A DNA stretch of 46,746 bases from Candidatus Fusobacterium pullicola (lineage in GTDB: Bacteria > Fusobacteriota > Fusobacteriia > Fusobacteriales > Fusobacteriaceae). The notes below the pieces were generated by a model that worked only from the letters and a program-made list of their open reading frames with translations, was not told the origin of the DNA and did no database searches. Shown here piece by piece: positions 26,212 to 33,888 of this stretch. Location of the stretch: assembly GCA_018883725.1 (NCBI GenBank), contig JAHLFN010000012.1:1-46746 (forward strand), read 5' to 3'. How positions within the stretch are numbered: the first letter of the stretch is position 1; every line of letters begins with the position of its first letter. Position numbers and translations under genes: made by a program.

Positions 26212-26979
26212 ATGAATATGATAAAAGAGATGATAATAGAAGCTGATATGAGGACAAGAAAACTTAGAGAAGATGGTAGAGATGTTGATGAACTTAGAGT
26301 TTTAAAAGCTACTAAAGATTTTAACCTATATGCTGAGGGATCTGTACTTATGGAATGTGGAAATACTAAAGTAATATGTACTGCTACTGTCAGTGATAAA
26401 GTTCCTCCTTTCTTAAAAAATCAAGGTAAAGGTTGGCTTACAGCTGAGTACTCTATGATACCTAGAGCAACTGGTGAAAGAAACCAAAGAGAATCTGCCA
26501 AGGGAAAATTAACTGGTAGAACTATGGAGATTCAAAGATTAATAGGAAGAACTTTAAGAACAGCTGTAGATTTAGAAAAACTAGGTGAAAGAACTATCAC
26601 TATCGACTGTGATGTTATTCAAGCTGATGGTGGAACTAGAACTACTTCTATAACTGGTGGATTTATTGCCCTTGCCCTTGCTATGAAAAAACTTGTAGCT
26701 GATGGAGTGTTAGCAGAAAATCCAATCATCTCTAATGTTGCTGCTATAAGTGTTGGAATTGTAAATGGTACTCCTGTATTAGACCTTAAGTATACTGAAG
26801 ATTCTGCTGCTGAAGTTGATATGAATGTTGTAATGAATGGTGAAGGAAAATTTGTTGAAGTACAGGGGACTGGTGAAGAAGCAACTTATACTAGAAAAGA
26901 GTTAAACGATATGCTCGATTTAGCTGAAAAAGGACTAAAAGAGATAATGGAGCTACAAAATAGAATAATTGAGGGATAA
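26212..26979 (+). CDS. rph: ribonuclease PH
   Basis: A phosphorolytic 3'-5' exoribonuclease that trims tRNA 3' ends. The family core is seen in [32 protein letters not shown] (broken over about 85-115) and [22 protein letters not shown], with the phosphate-binding Arg. At 255 aa it is full length; the N-terminus has about 10 residues before the conserved [13 protein letters not shown] 26212 follows AGGAGAG. It is paired with rdgB, as in many genomes. Confidence 0.96.
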   Translation: MNMIKEMIIEADMRTRKLREDGRDVDELRVLKATKDFNLYAEGSVLMECGNTKVICTATVSDKVPPFLKNQGKGWLTAEYSMIPRATGERNQRESAKGKLTGRTMEIQRLIGRTLRTAVDLEKLGERTITIDCDVIQADGGTRTTSITGGFIALALAMKKLVADGVLAENPIISNVAAISVGIVNGTPVLDLKYTEDSAAEVDMNVVMNGEGKFVEVQGTGEEATYTRKELNDMLDLAEKGLKEIMELQNRIIEG

Positions 26980-26993
26980 TAGGAGTGGATACT

Positions 26994-27584
26994 ATGAAAA
27001 TATTTTTAGCTACTGGAAATAAACATAAAATTGATGAAATTAAAGCTATATTTAGTAATATTGAGAATGTAGAGATACTTTCTATAAAAGATGGAATTGA
27101 GATTCCAGAAGTTATAGAAGATGGTGAAACTTTTGAAGCTAACTCAGCTAAAAAAGCCTTAGAGATAGCAAAATTTACTGGAATGATAACTATAGCTGAT
27201 GATTCTGGACTATGTGTAGATGCTCTTAATGGAGCTCCTGGGGTATATTCAGCTAGATACTCTGGAGAAAATGCTACTGATGAATCAAACAACGCTAAAC
27301 TTATGGAAGTAATGAAAGATGAACCTAATAGAAAATGTCACTTTGTAAGTGTAATTACTCTTGGTAAGCCAGATGGAAGGGTATATTCTTTTAGAGGGGA
27401 GATTGAAGGAGAGTTGCTATATGAACCAAAAGGTAAAGATGGATTTGGTTATGACCCATATTTTTATGTAGCTGAGTATAAAAAATCTCTAGCTGAAATG
27501 CCAGAAATTAAAAATAAGATAAGTCATAGAGCTAATGCTTTAAAAAAATTAGAAAAAGAGTTAGCTAAAATTTTAGCGGAATAG
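26994..27584 (+). CDS. rdgB: XTP/dITP pyrophosphatase (RdgB/HAM1)
   Basis: A house-cleaning NTPase that hydrolyses non-canonical purine triphosphates (XTP, dITP) to monophosphates. The N-terminal FLATGNKHKIDEI loop binds phosphate, ITIADDSGLCVDALNGAPGVYSARYSG is the metal and substrate block, and FGYDPYF is the base-recognition motif. I start at the ATG at 26994 (196 aa), 8 nt after AGGAG; a GTG three codons earlier lies within that spacer. It ends the long operon; its stop codon lies inside the terminator stem. Confidence 0.95.
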   Translation: MKIFLATGNKHKIDEIKAIFSNIENVEILSIKDGIEIPEVIEDGETFEANSAKKALEIAKFTGMITIADDSGLCVDALNGAPGVYSARYSGENATDESNNAKLMEVMKDEPNRKCHFVSVITLGKPDGRVYSFRGEIEGELLYEPKGKDGFGYDPYFYVAEYKKSLAEMPEIKNKISHRANALKKLEKELAKILAE

Positions 27585-27617
27585 TTACAATCTTTGTAAC
27601 TACTCCGCTATTAATTT
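27574..27617 (+). terminator. terminator of the pcrA-rdgB operon
   Basis: TAGCGGAATAGTTACAA pairs with TTGTAACTACTCCGCTA (one mismatch) and is followed by TTAATTTTTATT. The stem includes the rdgB stop codon. The opposite strand could help stop kdpC transcripts. Confidence 0.88.
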
Positions 27618-27705
27618 TTATTAATGGATAATTTTTTTTTAAAATAAAATACTCATGAATACTTATAAATAACTGAATAAACTCAGATATTTATATTATT
27701 ATTGC

Positions 27706-28275
27706 TCATTTAATTAAATTTTCTAAAGCTAAATTAAGTTCTAATACATTTATTATTCCATTTTTCTCCATTTTTTTAACTAGATTAATAACCTCTTCTT
27801 TTGTAATTCTATTTACTCTAGCCACTCTTTCAACTTGAATTAAGGCTCCCTGTGTAGTAATATGTGGATCAAGTCCAGAGGCTGAAGCTGTAACCATATC
27901 TACTGGAATATCTTTTATTTCAATACTTGGATTTTCAGATAATATCTTCTCTATTCTTTCCTTTATATTTTTATTATATTCCAAATTGCTTCCTCCTAAA
28001 TTACTTCCACCAGAACTTGGGATCATTTGAGCTTCTTTCAATGTTGAATATGTATTATAGTTCAAAATTGAAGCTCTTCCATGGAAATATTTATCACTTT
28101 CAAAATTTTGACCTATATATTTACTTCCTATCCCTTCTCCATTTTTTAAAATAATACTTCCATTTGCACTTTCATGGAAAAATACTTGAGCAAAACCATT
28201 TATCATATAGGTATAAATAGTTGTTATTAAAAATAATACTAATGTTATAAGTATCCCTTTTTTTAAATTTTCCAT
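27706..28275 (-). CDS. kdpC: potassium-transporting ATPase subunit C
   Basis: The single-span accessory subunit of the KdpFABC high-affinity K+ pump, thought to aid ATP or K+ binding. It has one N-terminal membrane helix (about 7-28, ILITLVLFLITTIYTYMI). The outer domain has the family motifs GSKYIGQNF, FHGRAS, and near the end DMVTASASGLDPHI and RVARVNRI. At 189 aa it is full length. ATG follows AGGAGGAAA, 18 nt after kdpB. Last gene of the operon. Confidence 0.96.
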   Translation of the reverse strand: MENLKKGILITLVLFLITTIYTYMINGFAQVFFHESANGSIILKNGEGIGSKYIGQNFESDKYFHGRASILNYNTYSTLKEAQMIPSSGGSNLGGSNLEYNKNIKERIEKILSENPSIEIKDIPVDMVTASASGLDPHITTQGALIQVERVARVNRITKEEVINLVKKMEKNGIINVLELNLALENLIK

Positions 28276-28292
28276 CTATATTTCCTCCTATT

Positions 28293-30347
28293 CTATACTC
28301 CTAGAACTCTTAATATTGGAGTAATAATTATATCTATTAATTTAATTCCTATAAATGGAGCTATTAATCCACCAATTCCATAAATAGCTAGATTTTTAAG
28401 CAACATTAATTCTGCCTTCATAGGTTTATATGCTACTCCTCTTAAGGCGATTGGTACAAGTAATGGAATTATGATAGCATTAAATATCAAAGTTGATATA
28501 ATAGCAGTTGTTGGTGATGATAGTTTCATAATATTTAAAATCTCCATTTGAGGAATAGCAATTATAAATATTGCTGGTATTATTGCAAAATATTTTGCAA
28601 TATCATTAGCTATACTAAATGTTGTTAAAGCTCCACGAGTTATTAAAAGTTGTTTTCCAATCTCTACAACCTCTAAAATTTTAGTTGGGTCTGAATCTAA
28701 GTCTACCATATTAGCTGCTTCTTTAGCTGCTATTGTTCCACTATTCATAGCTATTCCTACATCAGCTTGGGCTAAAGCTGGAGCATCATCTGTTCCATCT
28801 CCAGTCATAGCTACAAGTTTTCCTTGTTCCTGCTCCCTTCTAATTACTTCTATCTTATTTTCTGGTGTACATTCAGCAACAAATTCATCAATTCCAGCCT
28901 CTTTAGCTATTGTTTCAGCTGTAAGAGCATTATCTCCTGTACACATTATAGTTTTTATTCCCATTCTTCTTATATTATCAAATCTCTCTTTTAATCCTGG
29001 TTTTACTGTATCCTTTAAATAGATAACTCCTAAAACTCTATTATCCACAGCTAAAACTAATGGTGTTCCTCCTAACCTAGAAACTCTATCTACTTTTTCA
29101 TCTAAATCTCTTGGTATTACACCATTTTCATTTTCTACAAATTTTTTAATTGATGAACCAGAACCTTTTCTAATCTTTCTTCCATCTTCTAAATTAACTC
29201 CACTTGTTTTTGTTTGAGCAGAAAACTCTAAAAATTCTGCTTTTGTATATTTACTTTCATCTGCAATATACCCTAATCTCTTTCCTAATTCAACTATTGA
29301 ACGTCCTTCAGGAGTTAAATCTTTTAAAGATGAAATAACTGAGTACTCCATTATTTCCTCAGAAGTTACTCCTTCCACTGGAATAAATTCACTCGCCAAT
29401 CTATTTCCAAATGTAACTGTCCCTGTTTTATCCAAAATTATAGTATTAATATCTCCACAATTTTCAACAGCTTTTCCAGACATAGCAATCACATTAAACT
29501 TATTAACTCTATCCATTCCTGCTATTCCTATTGCTGAAAGTAGACCTCCTATTGTTGTAGGTATTAAACACACAAGTAAAGCAATTAAAGTAGAAAGTGG
29601 AAGATGTATACCAACATAAAGCCCCATTGGAAGTAAAGTAACTATAACAACTAAAAAAATCAATGTCAAGCCAACTAATAAAGTATTTAACGCAATCTCA
29701 TTTGGAGTTTTCTTTCTCTCTGCTCCCTCTACTAAGTTAATCATCTTATCTAAAAATGATTCTCCAGCTGAAACAGATATCTCTATTTTTATCTTATCAC
29801 TTACTACACGTGTTCCTCCAGTTACTGCTGAAAAATCTCCTCCAGCCTCTTTAACAACTGGTGCTGATTCACCTGTTATTGCCGACTCATCTACTGAAGC
29901 TATTCCCTCTATTACAACCCCGTCATTTGGAATTATCTCTCCAGTATTTACAATTACAATATCACCTTTCTTTAATGAGCTTGCGTCAACTTGAACAGTT
30001 GTTCCATCTTCTTTCAACAGATTTGCAACTGTACTCTTTCTTGTTTTCTTTAAACTGTCTGCTTGTGCTTTTCCTCTTCCCTCAGCTATTGCTTCGGCAA
30101 AATTAGCAAAAAGAACTGTTACAAATAATATTAAACAAATTATTATATTGAATAATCTTAAATTTGCTTCTTTCTCACTAAAAATATCAGGTTTTATACT
30201 TAAAAGAAGTGTTAAGAAAAAACCTACTTCAACTATAAAAATAACTGGATTCTTCATAAGAATTTTGGGATTTAATTTTCTAAAAGCTTCTATAAATGCC
30301 TGCTTTAAAATAGTACTATCTATACTTTTTGATTTTTGTTTACTCAT
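28293..30347 (-). CDS. kdpB: potassium-transporting P-type ATPase subunit B
   Basis: The catalytic subunit of KdpFABC. DKTGT is at 306-310 (phosphorylated D306), and TGES at 158-161 in the actuator; the Ser of TGES is the inhibitory phosphorylation site in E. coli KdpB. The hinge motif reads [14 protein letters not shown], with Asp where most P-type ATPases have Asn. At 684 aa it is full length. ATG follows GGAGGTAATTAAATT; the RBS is embedded in the end of kdpA. It couples ATP hydrolysis to K+ transport through KdpA. Confidence 0.97.
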   Translation of the reverse strand: MSKQKSKSIDSTILKQAFIEAFRKLNPKILMKNPVIFIVEVGFFLTLLLSIKPDIFSEKEANLRLFNIIICLILFVTVLFANFAEAIAEGRGKAQADSLKKTRKSTVANLLKEDGTTVQVDASSLKKGDIVIVNTGEIIPNDGVVIEGIASVDESAITGESAPVVKEAGGDFSAVTGGTRVVSDKIKIEISVSAGESFLDKMINLVEGAERKKTPNEIALNTLLVGLTLIFLVVIVTLLPMGLYVGIHLPLSTLIALLVCLIPTTIGGLLSAIGIAGMDRVNKFNVIAMSGKAVENCGDINTIILDKTGTVTFGNRLASEFIPVEGVTSEEIMEYSVISSLKDLTPEGRSIVELGKRLGYIADESKYTKAEFLEFSAQTKTSGVNLEDGRKIRKGSGSSIKKFVENENGVIPRDLDEKVDRVSRLGGTPLVLAVDNRVLGVIYLKDTVKPGLKERFDNIRRMGIKTIMCTGDNALTAETIAKEAGIDEFVAECTPENKIEVIRREQEQGKLVAMTGDGTDDAPALAQADVGIAMNSGTIAAKEAANMVDLDSDPTKILEVVEIGKQLLITRGALTTFSIANDIAKYFAIIPAIFIIAIPQMEILNIMKLSSPTTAIISTLIFNAIIIPLLVPIALRGVAYKPMKAELMLLKNLAIYGIGGLIAPFIGIKLIDIIITPILRVLGV

Positions 30348-30354
30348 AATTTAA

Positions 30355-31986
30355 TTACCTCCAAATACTTAAGTGCTCTGCAATAGGTCCTAATGCTAAA
30401 GCTGGTAAAAATGTAAGAGCACCTATTGTTAATATTATAAATATTAACACCAATGAAAATATTATATTATCTGTTCTGAAACTTGTCTCAGTTGTAGGTA
30501 CAACTTTTTTCTTATAAAAAGAGTATCCAACGATTGTCATTAATACCATATTTACATATCTTCCTAAGAGAATAACTATTCCTGTCATAATATTCCAAAA
30601 AGAAGTATTATCTTTTAACCCTTCAAATCCAGAACCATTGTTAGCTGCACTTGATACATATTCATACAATACCTGAGTTATTCCGTGAAAACCTGCAGTT
30701 GATATCCCCTCATATCCATATCTCACCATCAATGATATCGCACTTGGTAATAATATAATTAATGGATGTAATAGTATTAAAAATGTTATAATTTGAATCT
30801 CTTTAGCCTCAACTTTTTTACCAAAAAATTCTGGAGTTCTTCCTACCATTAGTCCACATAAAAATACTCCTAAAATCATATACATTAGTATATTTATAAA
30901 TCCAACTCCCTTACCACCGAAAATACAGTTAAGCATCATATTTCCTAGTGCAAACATACCGGCTAATGGTGTAAGTGAATCATGCATATTATTTATGCTT
31001 CCTGTTGTAAATGAAGTTGTTATATTAGTAAATAGTGTAGAAGCAAATAATCCAAACCTTACTTCTTTTCCCTCCATATTTATTCCTGATATCCCTAATT
31101 CTTTTAAAATTGGTGTTCCTTGTTTTTCAAAATGATATATCATAAAGAATGATAATATAAATAAAATAAATACAGAGATAAAAATATACCAACCTTGCTT
31201 TTTATTTTTAGCTACAATTCCAAAAGCTATTATTGTTGCCCCTGGAAATACCATCATAGATAACATCTCTATATAGTTAGACCATATTGAAATATTTTCA
31301 AATGGATGAGCAGAGTTAGCTGTGAATAATCCTCCTCCATTATTTCCTAAATGCTTTATTGCTTGCCATGCTGCTACAGGTCCTAAAGCTATGGCTTGAT
31401 ATTTTCCTTCTAAAGTTCTTACTATTACTTGATTATCAAATGTTTGAGGTAAGCCACAAATTACTAAAAGTATTGCCACTACTAATGAGATAGGAAGTAA
31501 TAATCTTATAACCACCTTCACTAAATCCTCATAAAAGTTACCAAGCTTAATTCCCATAATTCCTCTTATTACAGCCATACAAATTACCATCCCAGTTGCT
31601 GCTGAGGTAAACATAAGGTTTATCAATATCAATCTTGAAATAGTACTATTTAAGACCTCGCCAGAATAGTGTTGTAAATTTGTATTTGTTATAAAACTTA
31701 TTGCTGTGTTAAAAGCTAGAGACAGAGAATCACCTTGTATATATAAAATTATATATGTAAAGATAAACATAATAAAATTAACACTTAAAAATGATACAAT
31801 ATAGCTCTTCAGTCCCATATTTTCATTTTTACATTTTAATAATTTAAAAATTGGAACCTCTATAGTTGTAAATAATCTTTCTCCTAATGTTTTTTCATGT
31901 GCTATTAGCTTAGATAGATACTTTCCGATTGGAACTATTAAAATAATGAACGCACATAAAAAAAGTATTAAACTTAATAAATTCAT
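30355..31986 (-). CDS. kdpA: potassium-transporting ATPase subunit A (K+-binding channel subunit)
   Basis: The ten-helix membrane subunit that selects and carries K+. Pore-loop motifs of the family are present: NNGGGLFTANSAHPFEN (second filter region), TGSINNMHDSLTPLAG, and AANNGSGFEGL. At 543 aa it is near the E. coli length (557). ATG 31986 follows AGGAGG, 15 nt after kdpF. It forms the operon kdpF-A-B-C without kdpD or kdpE on the same strand. Confidence 0.96.
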   Translation of the reverse strand: MNLLSLILFLCAFIILIVPIGKYLSKLIAHEKTLGERLFTTIEVPIFKLLKCKNENMGLKSYIVSFLSVNFIMFIFTYIILYIQGDSLSLAFNTAISFITNTNLQHYSGEVLNSTISRLILINLMFTSAATGMVICMAVIRGIMGIKLGNFYEDLVKVVIRLLLPISLVVAILLVICGLPQTFDNQVIVRTLEGKYQAIALGPVAAWQAIKHLGNNGGGLFTANSAHPFENISIWSNYIEMLSMMVFPGATIIAFGIVAKNKKQGWYIFISVFILFILSFFMIYHFEKQGTPILKELGISGINMEGKEVRFGLFASTLFTNITTSFTTGSINNMHDSLTPLAGMFALGNMMLNCIFGGKGVGFINILMYMILGVFLCGLMVGRTPEFFGKKVEAKEIQIITFLILLHPLIILLPSAISLMVRYGYEGISTAGFHGITQVLYEYVSSAANNGSGFEGLKDNTSFWNIMTGIVILLGRYVNMVLMTIVGYSFYKKKVVPTTETSFRTDNIIFSLVLIFIILTIGALTFLPALALGPIAEHLSIWR

Positions 31987-32001
31987 AATAAAATTTCCTC
32001 C

Positions 32002-32079
32002 TTAAAATTTATCTGGATTGAATAGTGCATAAATTAAATAAATAAAAAGTAAAAATACAATAATTCCTAAAATTAACAT
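32002..32079 (-). CDS. kdpF: potassium-transporting ATPase subunit F (small membrane subunit)
   Basis: A 25-codon gene: MLILGIIVFLLFIYL, then IYALFNPDKF. One membrane helix followed by a polar NP(D/E)KF-type end is exactly the KdpF pattern, and it lies directly upstream of kdpA. KdpF stabilises the Kdp complex. ATG 32079 follows AGGAGGGAGAA. It is the first annotated gene after the long kdp leader. Confidence 0.93.
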   Translation of the reverse strand: MLILGIIVFLLFIYLIYALFNPDKF

Positions 32080-32104
32080 TTCTCCCTCCTAAATTATTCA
32101 ACTT

Positions 32105-32221
32105 TTAGGCTTTTAACTTAAAAAAAAGCAAAATAAAAACTGCTCCTAATATCCTTATTCTAAGAATATTAAAAAACAGTTTATTACATAGGTATAAATT
32201 TTCAGAATAAATCCCCTTCAT
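32105..32221 (-). CDS. candidate leader ORF in the kdp 5' region
   Basis: A 38-codon frame on the minus strand (ATG 32221, TAA 32107-32105) inside the kdpFABC leader. It starts MKGIYSENLYLCNK and ends in a hydrophobic run, ILGAVFILLFFKLKA. It passes through the whole terminator hairpin 32182-32137, so translating ribosomes could block that hairpin. The RBS is weak (GAG about 8 nt before ATG). It may be a leader peptide, a tiny membrane protein or chance; I lean slightly to chance or leader peptide. It ends 25 nt before kdpF. Confidence 0.35.
   Translation of the reverse strand: MKGIYSENLYLCNKLFFNILRIRILGAVFILLFFKLKA
32121..32182 (-). terminator. terminator hairpin in the kdpFABC leader
   Basis: On the minus strand AAACTG (32182-32177) pairs with CAGTTT (32142-32137). 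Inside, TTTTTAATATTCTT pairs with AAGGATATTAGGAG (14 bp with G-U pairs) around an AGAAT loop. The stem is about 20 bp and is followed by TTATTTTGCTTTTTTTT. It lies between the kdp promoter and kdpF, about 150 nt downstream of the predicted start, so it should control read-through into the operon. A 6-bp helix UUCAGA/UCUGAA that encloses an AUCC/GGAU pairing lies upstream (about 32200-32255) and could be part of a sensor, but no known riboswitch was recognised. Confidence 0.7.
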
Positions 32222-32336
32222 AAATTAACTCGGATAAATAAATATCTGAATAAACTTAATTTTTATAAAATATATCAAAATTATATTTTTTTGTAATATA
32301 TCTTAAATGTCTAGAGGTTTTGTTTTATGATTTTGA

Positions 32337-32365
32337 ATCATATCACTTTTTTATTTTTTTGTCAA
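32337..32365 (-). promoter_or_regulatory. kdpFABC promoter
   Basis: TTGACA (32365-32360), a 17-nt spacer and TATGAT (32342-32337) on the minus strand. Transcription would start near 32330, leaving about 250 nt of leader before kdpF. Its -35 lies 24 bp from the -35 of the divergent kdpD-like promoter. Confidence 0.75.
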
Positions 32366-32389
32366 CAAAATTTTAAAAAAAAATAATAC

Positions 32390-32417
32390 TTGACTTTTTG
32401 TTATTTAAGAGTATAAT
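32390..32417 (+). promoter_or_regulatory. promoter of the riboswitch and kdpD-like gene
   Basis: TTGACT (32390-32395), a 16-nt spacer and TATAAT (32412-32417), with the riboswitch starting about 20 nt downstream. Confidence 0.8.
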
Positions 32418-32435
32418 CTACCTGTAAAAGAATAT

Positions 32436-32566
32436 TACCGATTCGCTTAATCTATTTTAAATAGAGCGGGGGACCCAACCTTCTTGGGGCGTATTTCTCT
32501 TTTAGAGAATAGGATACTTTTCAATCCGAGCCCGACAGCTAACCTCGTCAGCATTGAAAAGAGCCT
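32436..32566 (+). ncRNA. c-di-AMP riboswitch (ydaO/yuaA type)
   Basis: The hallmark blocks appear in order: CGCTTAA, GAGCGGGGGACCCA (32464-32477), GGGGCG (32486-32491), CCGAGCCCGACAGC followed by TAACCTCGTCAGC (32526-32552), with the stem CTTTTCAA/TTGAAAAG (32517-32524 with 32554-32561) around the last block. These are the conserved positions of the ydaO class, which binds cyclic di-AMP and usually turns genes off. A terminator follows at 32583-32617, then the kdpD-like gene. It is oriented with that gene, not with kdpFABC. The ends are approximate. Confidence 0.95.
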
Positions 32567-32582
32567 GGTTTTGTATAGTATC

Positions 32583-32617
32583 AACACCATGACTTTTTGT
32601 TATGGTGTTATTTTTTT
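32583..32617 (+). terminator. riboswitch expression-platform terminator
   Basis: AACACCAT pairs with ATGGTGTT and is followed by ATTTTTTT. It lies directly after the c-di-AMP aptamer and about 118 nt before the kdpD-like start. In this class ligand binding normally favours the terminator; that direction is inferred from the family. Confidence 0.85.
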
Positions 32618-32734
32618 ACAAAGTCTAGAGGTAATTTATGATATTATTTAAATGTTTTAGAGTTTGTTTATTTTACTCCTATCTTAGCTTAAAAACTAAG
32701 TTTTATTTAAATTTTTTAATTTAGGGAGATATCT

Positions 32735-33874
32735 ATGTCAGAAGAAAAGAGACTTACACCTGAAGAAGCATTAAAAATATATAATAAGGAGAAAAAAGGA
32801 AGATTAAAGATATATTTAGGATATGCTCCAGGAGTAGGAAAAACATATACAATGCTTCGTGAGGCTAATATTAGAGTCAAAAGAGGAGAAGATATCTGTA
32901 TAGGATATATAGAACCACATGATAGAAAAGCTACTACTGAACAAATTGGAATTTTGGAACAAATTCCTGTAAAAGAGATTGAGTATGCTAGTAAAATATA
33001 TAAAGAAGTCAATATTGAAAAAATTATTGAGAGAGGACCAGAAATAGTCCTAATTGATGAGCTAGCCCATACAAATATAAAAGGCAGCAAAAACGAGAAA
33101 AGATATCAAGATGTTCTTGAAATTTTAAATGCTGGTATAAATGTGCATACCACAGTTAATATCCAACATCTTGAAAGCTTAAATGATGTAGTTCAGACTA
33201 TCACTGGAATAGCTGTAAGAGAAACAGTTCCTGACACTATTTTGGCAGAAGCTGATGAGGTGGAGGTAATTGATATCTCATTTGAAAGTTTAAAAGAAAG
33301 ATTAGAAAGGGGAGAGATATACAATTTAAAAACAGCTTCTCAAGCTTTACGAAATTTTTTTAGAAAAGGAAATTTAAGTGCCTTAAGAGAGATTGCTTTA
33401 CGTCAAATAGCACAGGAGGTAGATAATAATCTCAATGAGTACTTGAATAATAAAAATATCAAAACTAACTGGTATACAGCTGAAAGAGTACTTGTTTCTA
33501 TCTCTTCAAGTCCAAAAGCTAATAAAGTTATAAGATATGGAGCTAGAATTGCTCAAAAATATAAGTGTGAATTCTATGTAATCTGTGTTGAACAAATAGG
33601 ATTTTTGGCTAAGGGATACTCTCCAGAAGATTGGAAAGTCATTGAAAAACATGAGGAATTAGCTAGAAGTTTAGGAGCAGAAACAATCAGATTACAAGGT
33701 AAAAATATTGTAAAAGAGATTTTGAAGTTTTCAGAAGAAAAAAGAATTACTCAAATAGTTTTAGGTCATAGTAAGAGAAATAAATTAACTACTTTTTTTA
33801 AGGGATCTGTAATCAACAAAATTATAGAGCATTCTAAAGGTGTTGAAATAAGAGTTGTTCCATGGGGGCTATAA
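32735..33874 (+). CDS. kdpD-like: stand-alone KdpD sensor region (ATPase plus USP), no histidine kinase
   Basis: A 379-aa cytoplasmic protein equal to the N-terminal part of KdpD. The KdpD domain has Walker A GYAPGVGKT (29-37), IGYIEPHDRKATTEQ, and Walker B VLIDELAHTN (105-114). A universal-stress-protein domain follows (about 245-379). It stops before the four membrane helices and kinase of a normal KdpD (about 900 aa), and the next bases are a terminator, so it is complete and not cut off. In S. aureus KdpD the USP domain binds c-di-AMP through SxS-x20-FTAxY; here SSS-x20-F is kept but TAxY is not. ATG follows TAGGGAG. It is divergent from kdpFABC and controlled by a c-di-AMP riboswitch. 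Confidence 0.9.
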   Translation: MSEEKRLTPEEALKIYNKEKKGRLKIYLGYAPGVGKTYTMLREANIRVKRGEDICIGYIEPHDRKATTEQIGILEQIPVKEIEYASKIYKEVNIEKIIERGPEIVLIDELAHTNIKGSKNEKRYQDVLEILNAGINVHTTVNIQHLESLNDVVQTITGIAVRETVPDTILAEADEVEVIDISFESLKERLERGEIYNLKTASQALRNFFRKGNLSALREIALRQIAQEVDNNLNEYLNNKNIKTNWYTAERVLVSISSSPKANKVIRYGARIAQKYKCEFYVICVEQIGFLAKGYSPEDWKVIEKHEELARSLGAETIRLQGKNIVKEILKFSEEKRITQIVLGHSKRNKLTTFFKGSVINKIIEHSKGVEIRVVPWGL

Positions 33875-33888
33875 CCCCCATTTTTATT
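33862..33888 (+). terminator. terminator of the kdpD-like gene
   Basis: ATGGGGG-CTATAA-CCCCCAT then TTTTATTT. The stem includes the stop codon of the kdpD-like gene and touches the end of the convergent OLD-family gene. Confidence 0.9.

Noticed and set aside
26891-27292. 133-codon antisense frame over rph and rdgB
   Set aside because: It lies opposite two well-supported genes and has no start signal or family match.
32080-32336. a second ydaO riboswitch on the kdp side
   Set aside because: The leader has neither the GGGGGACCCA block nor the CCGAGCCCGACAGC block; only a short CCGAG is shared, which is not enough.
32716-33090. 124-codon antisense frame over the kdpD-like gene
   Set aside because: It mirrors the Walker A region of a clear gene and has no RBS.
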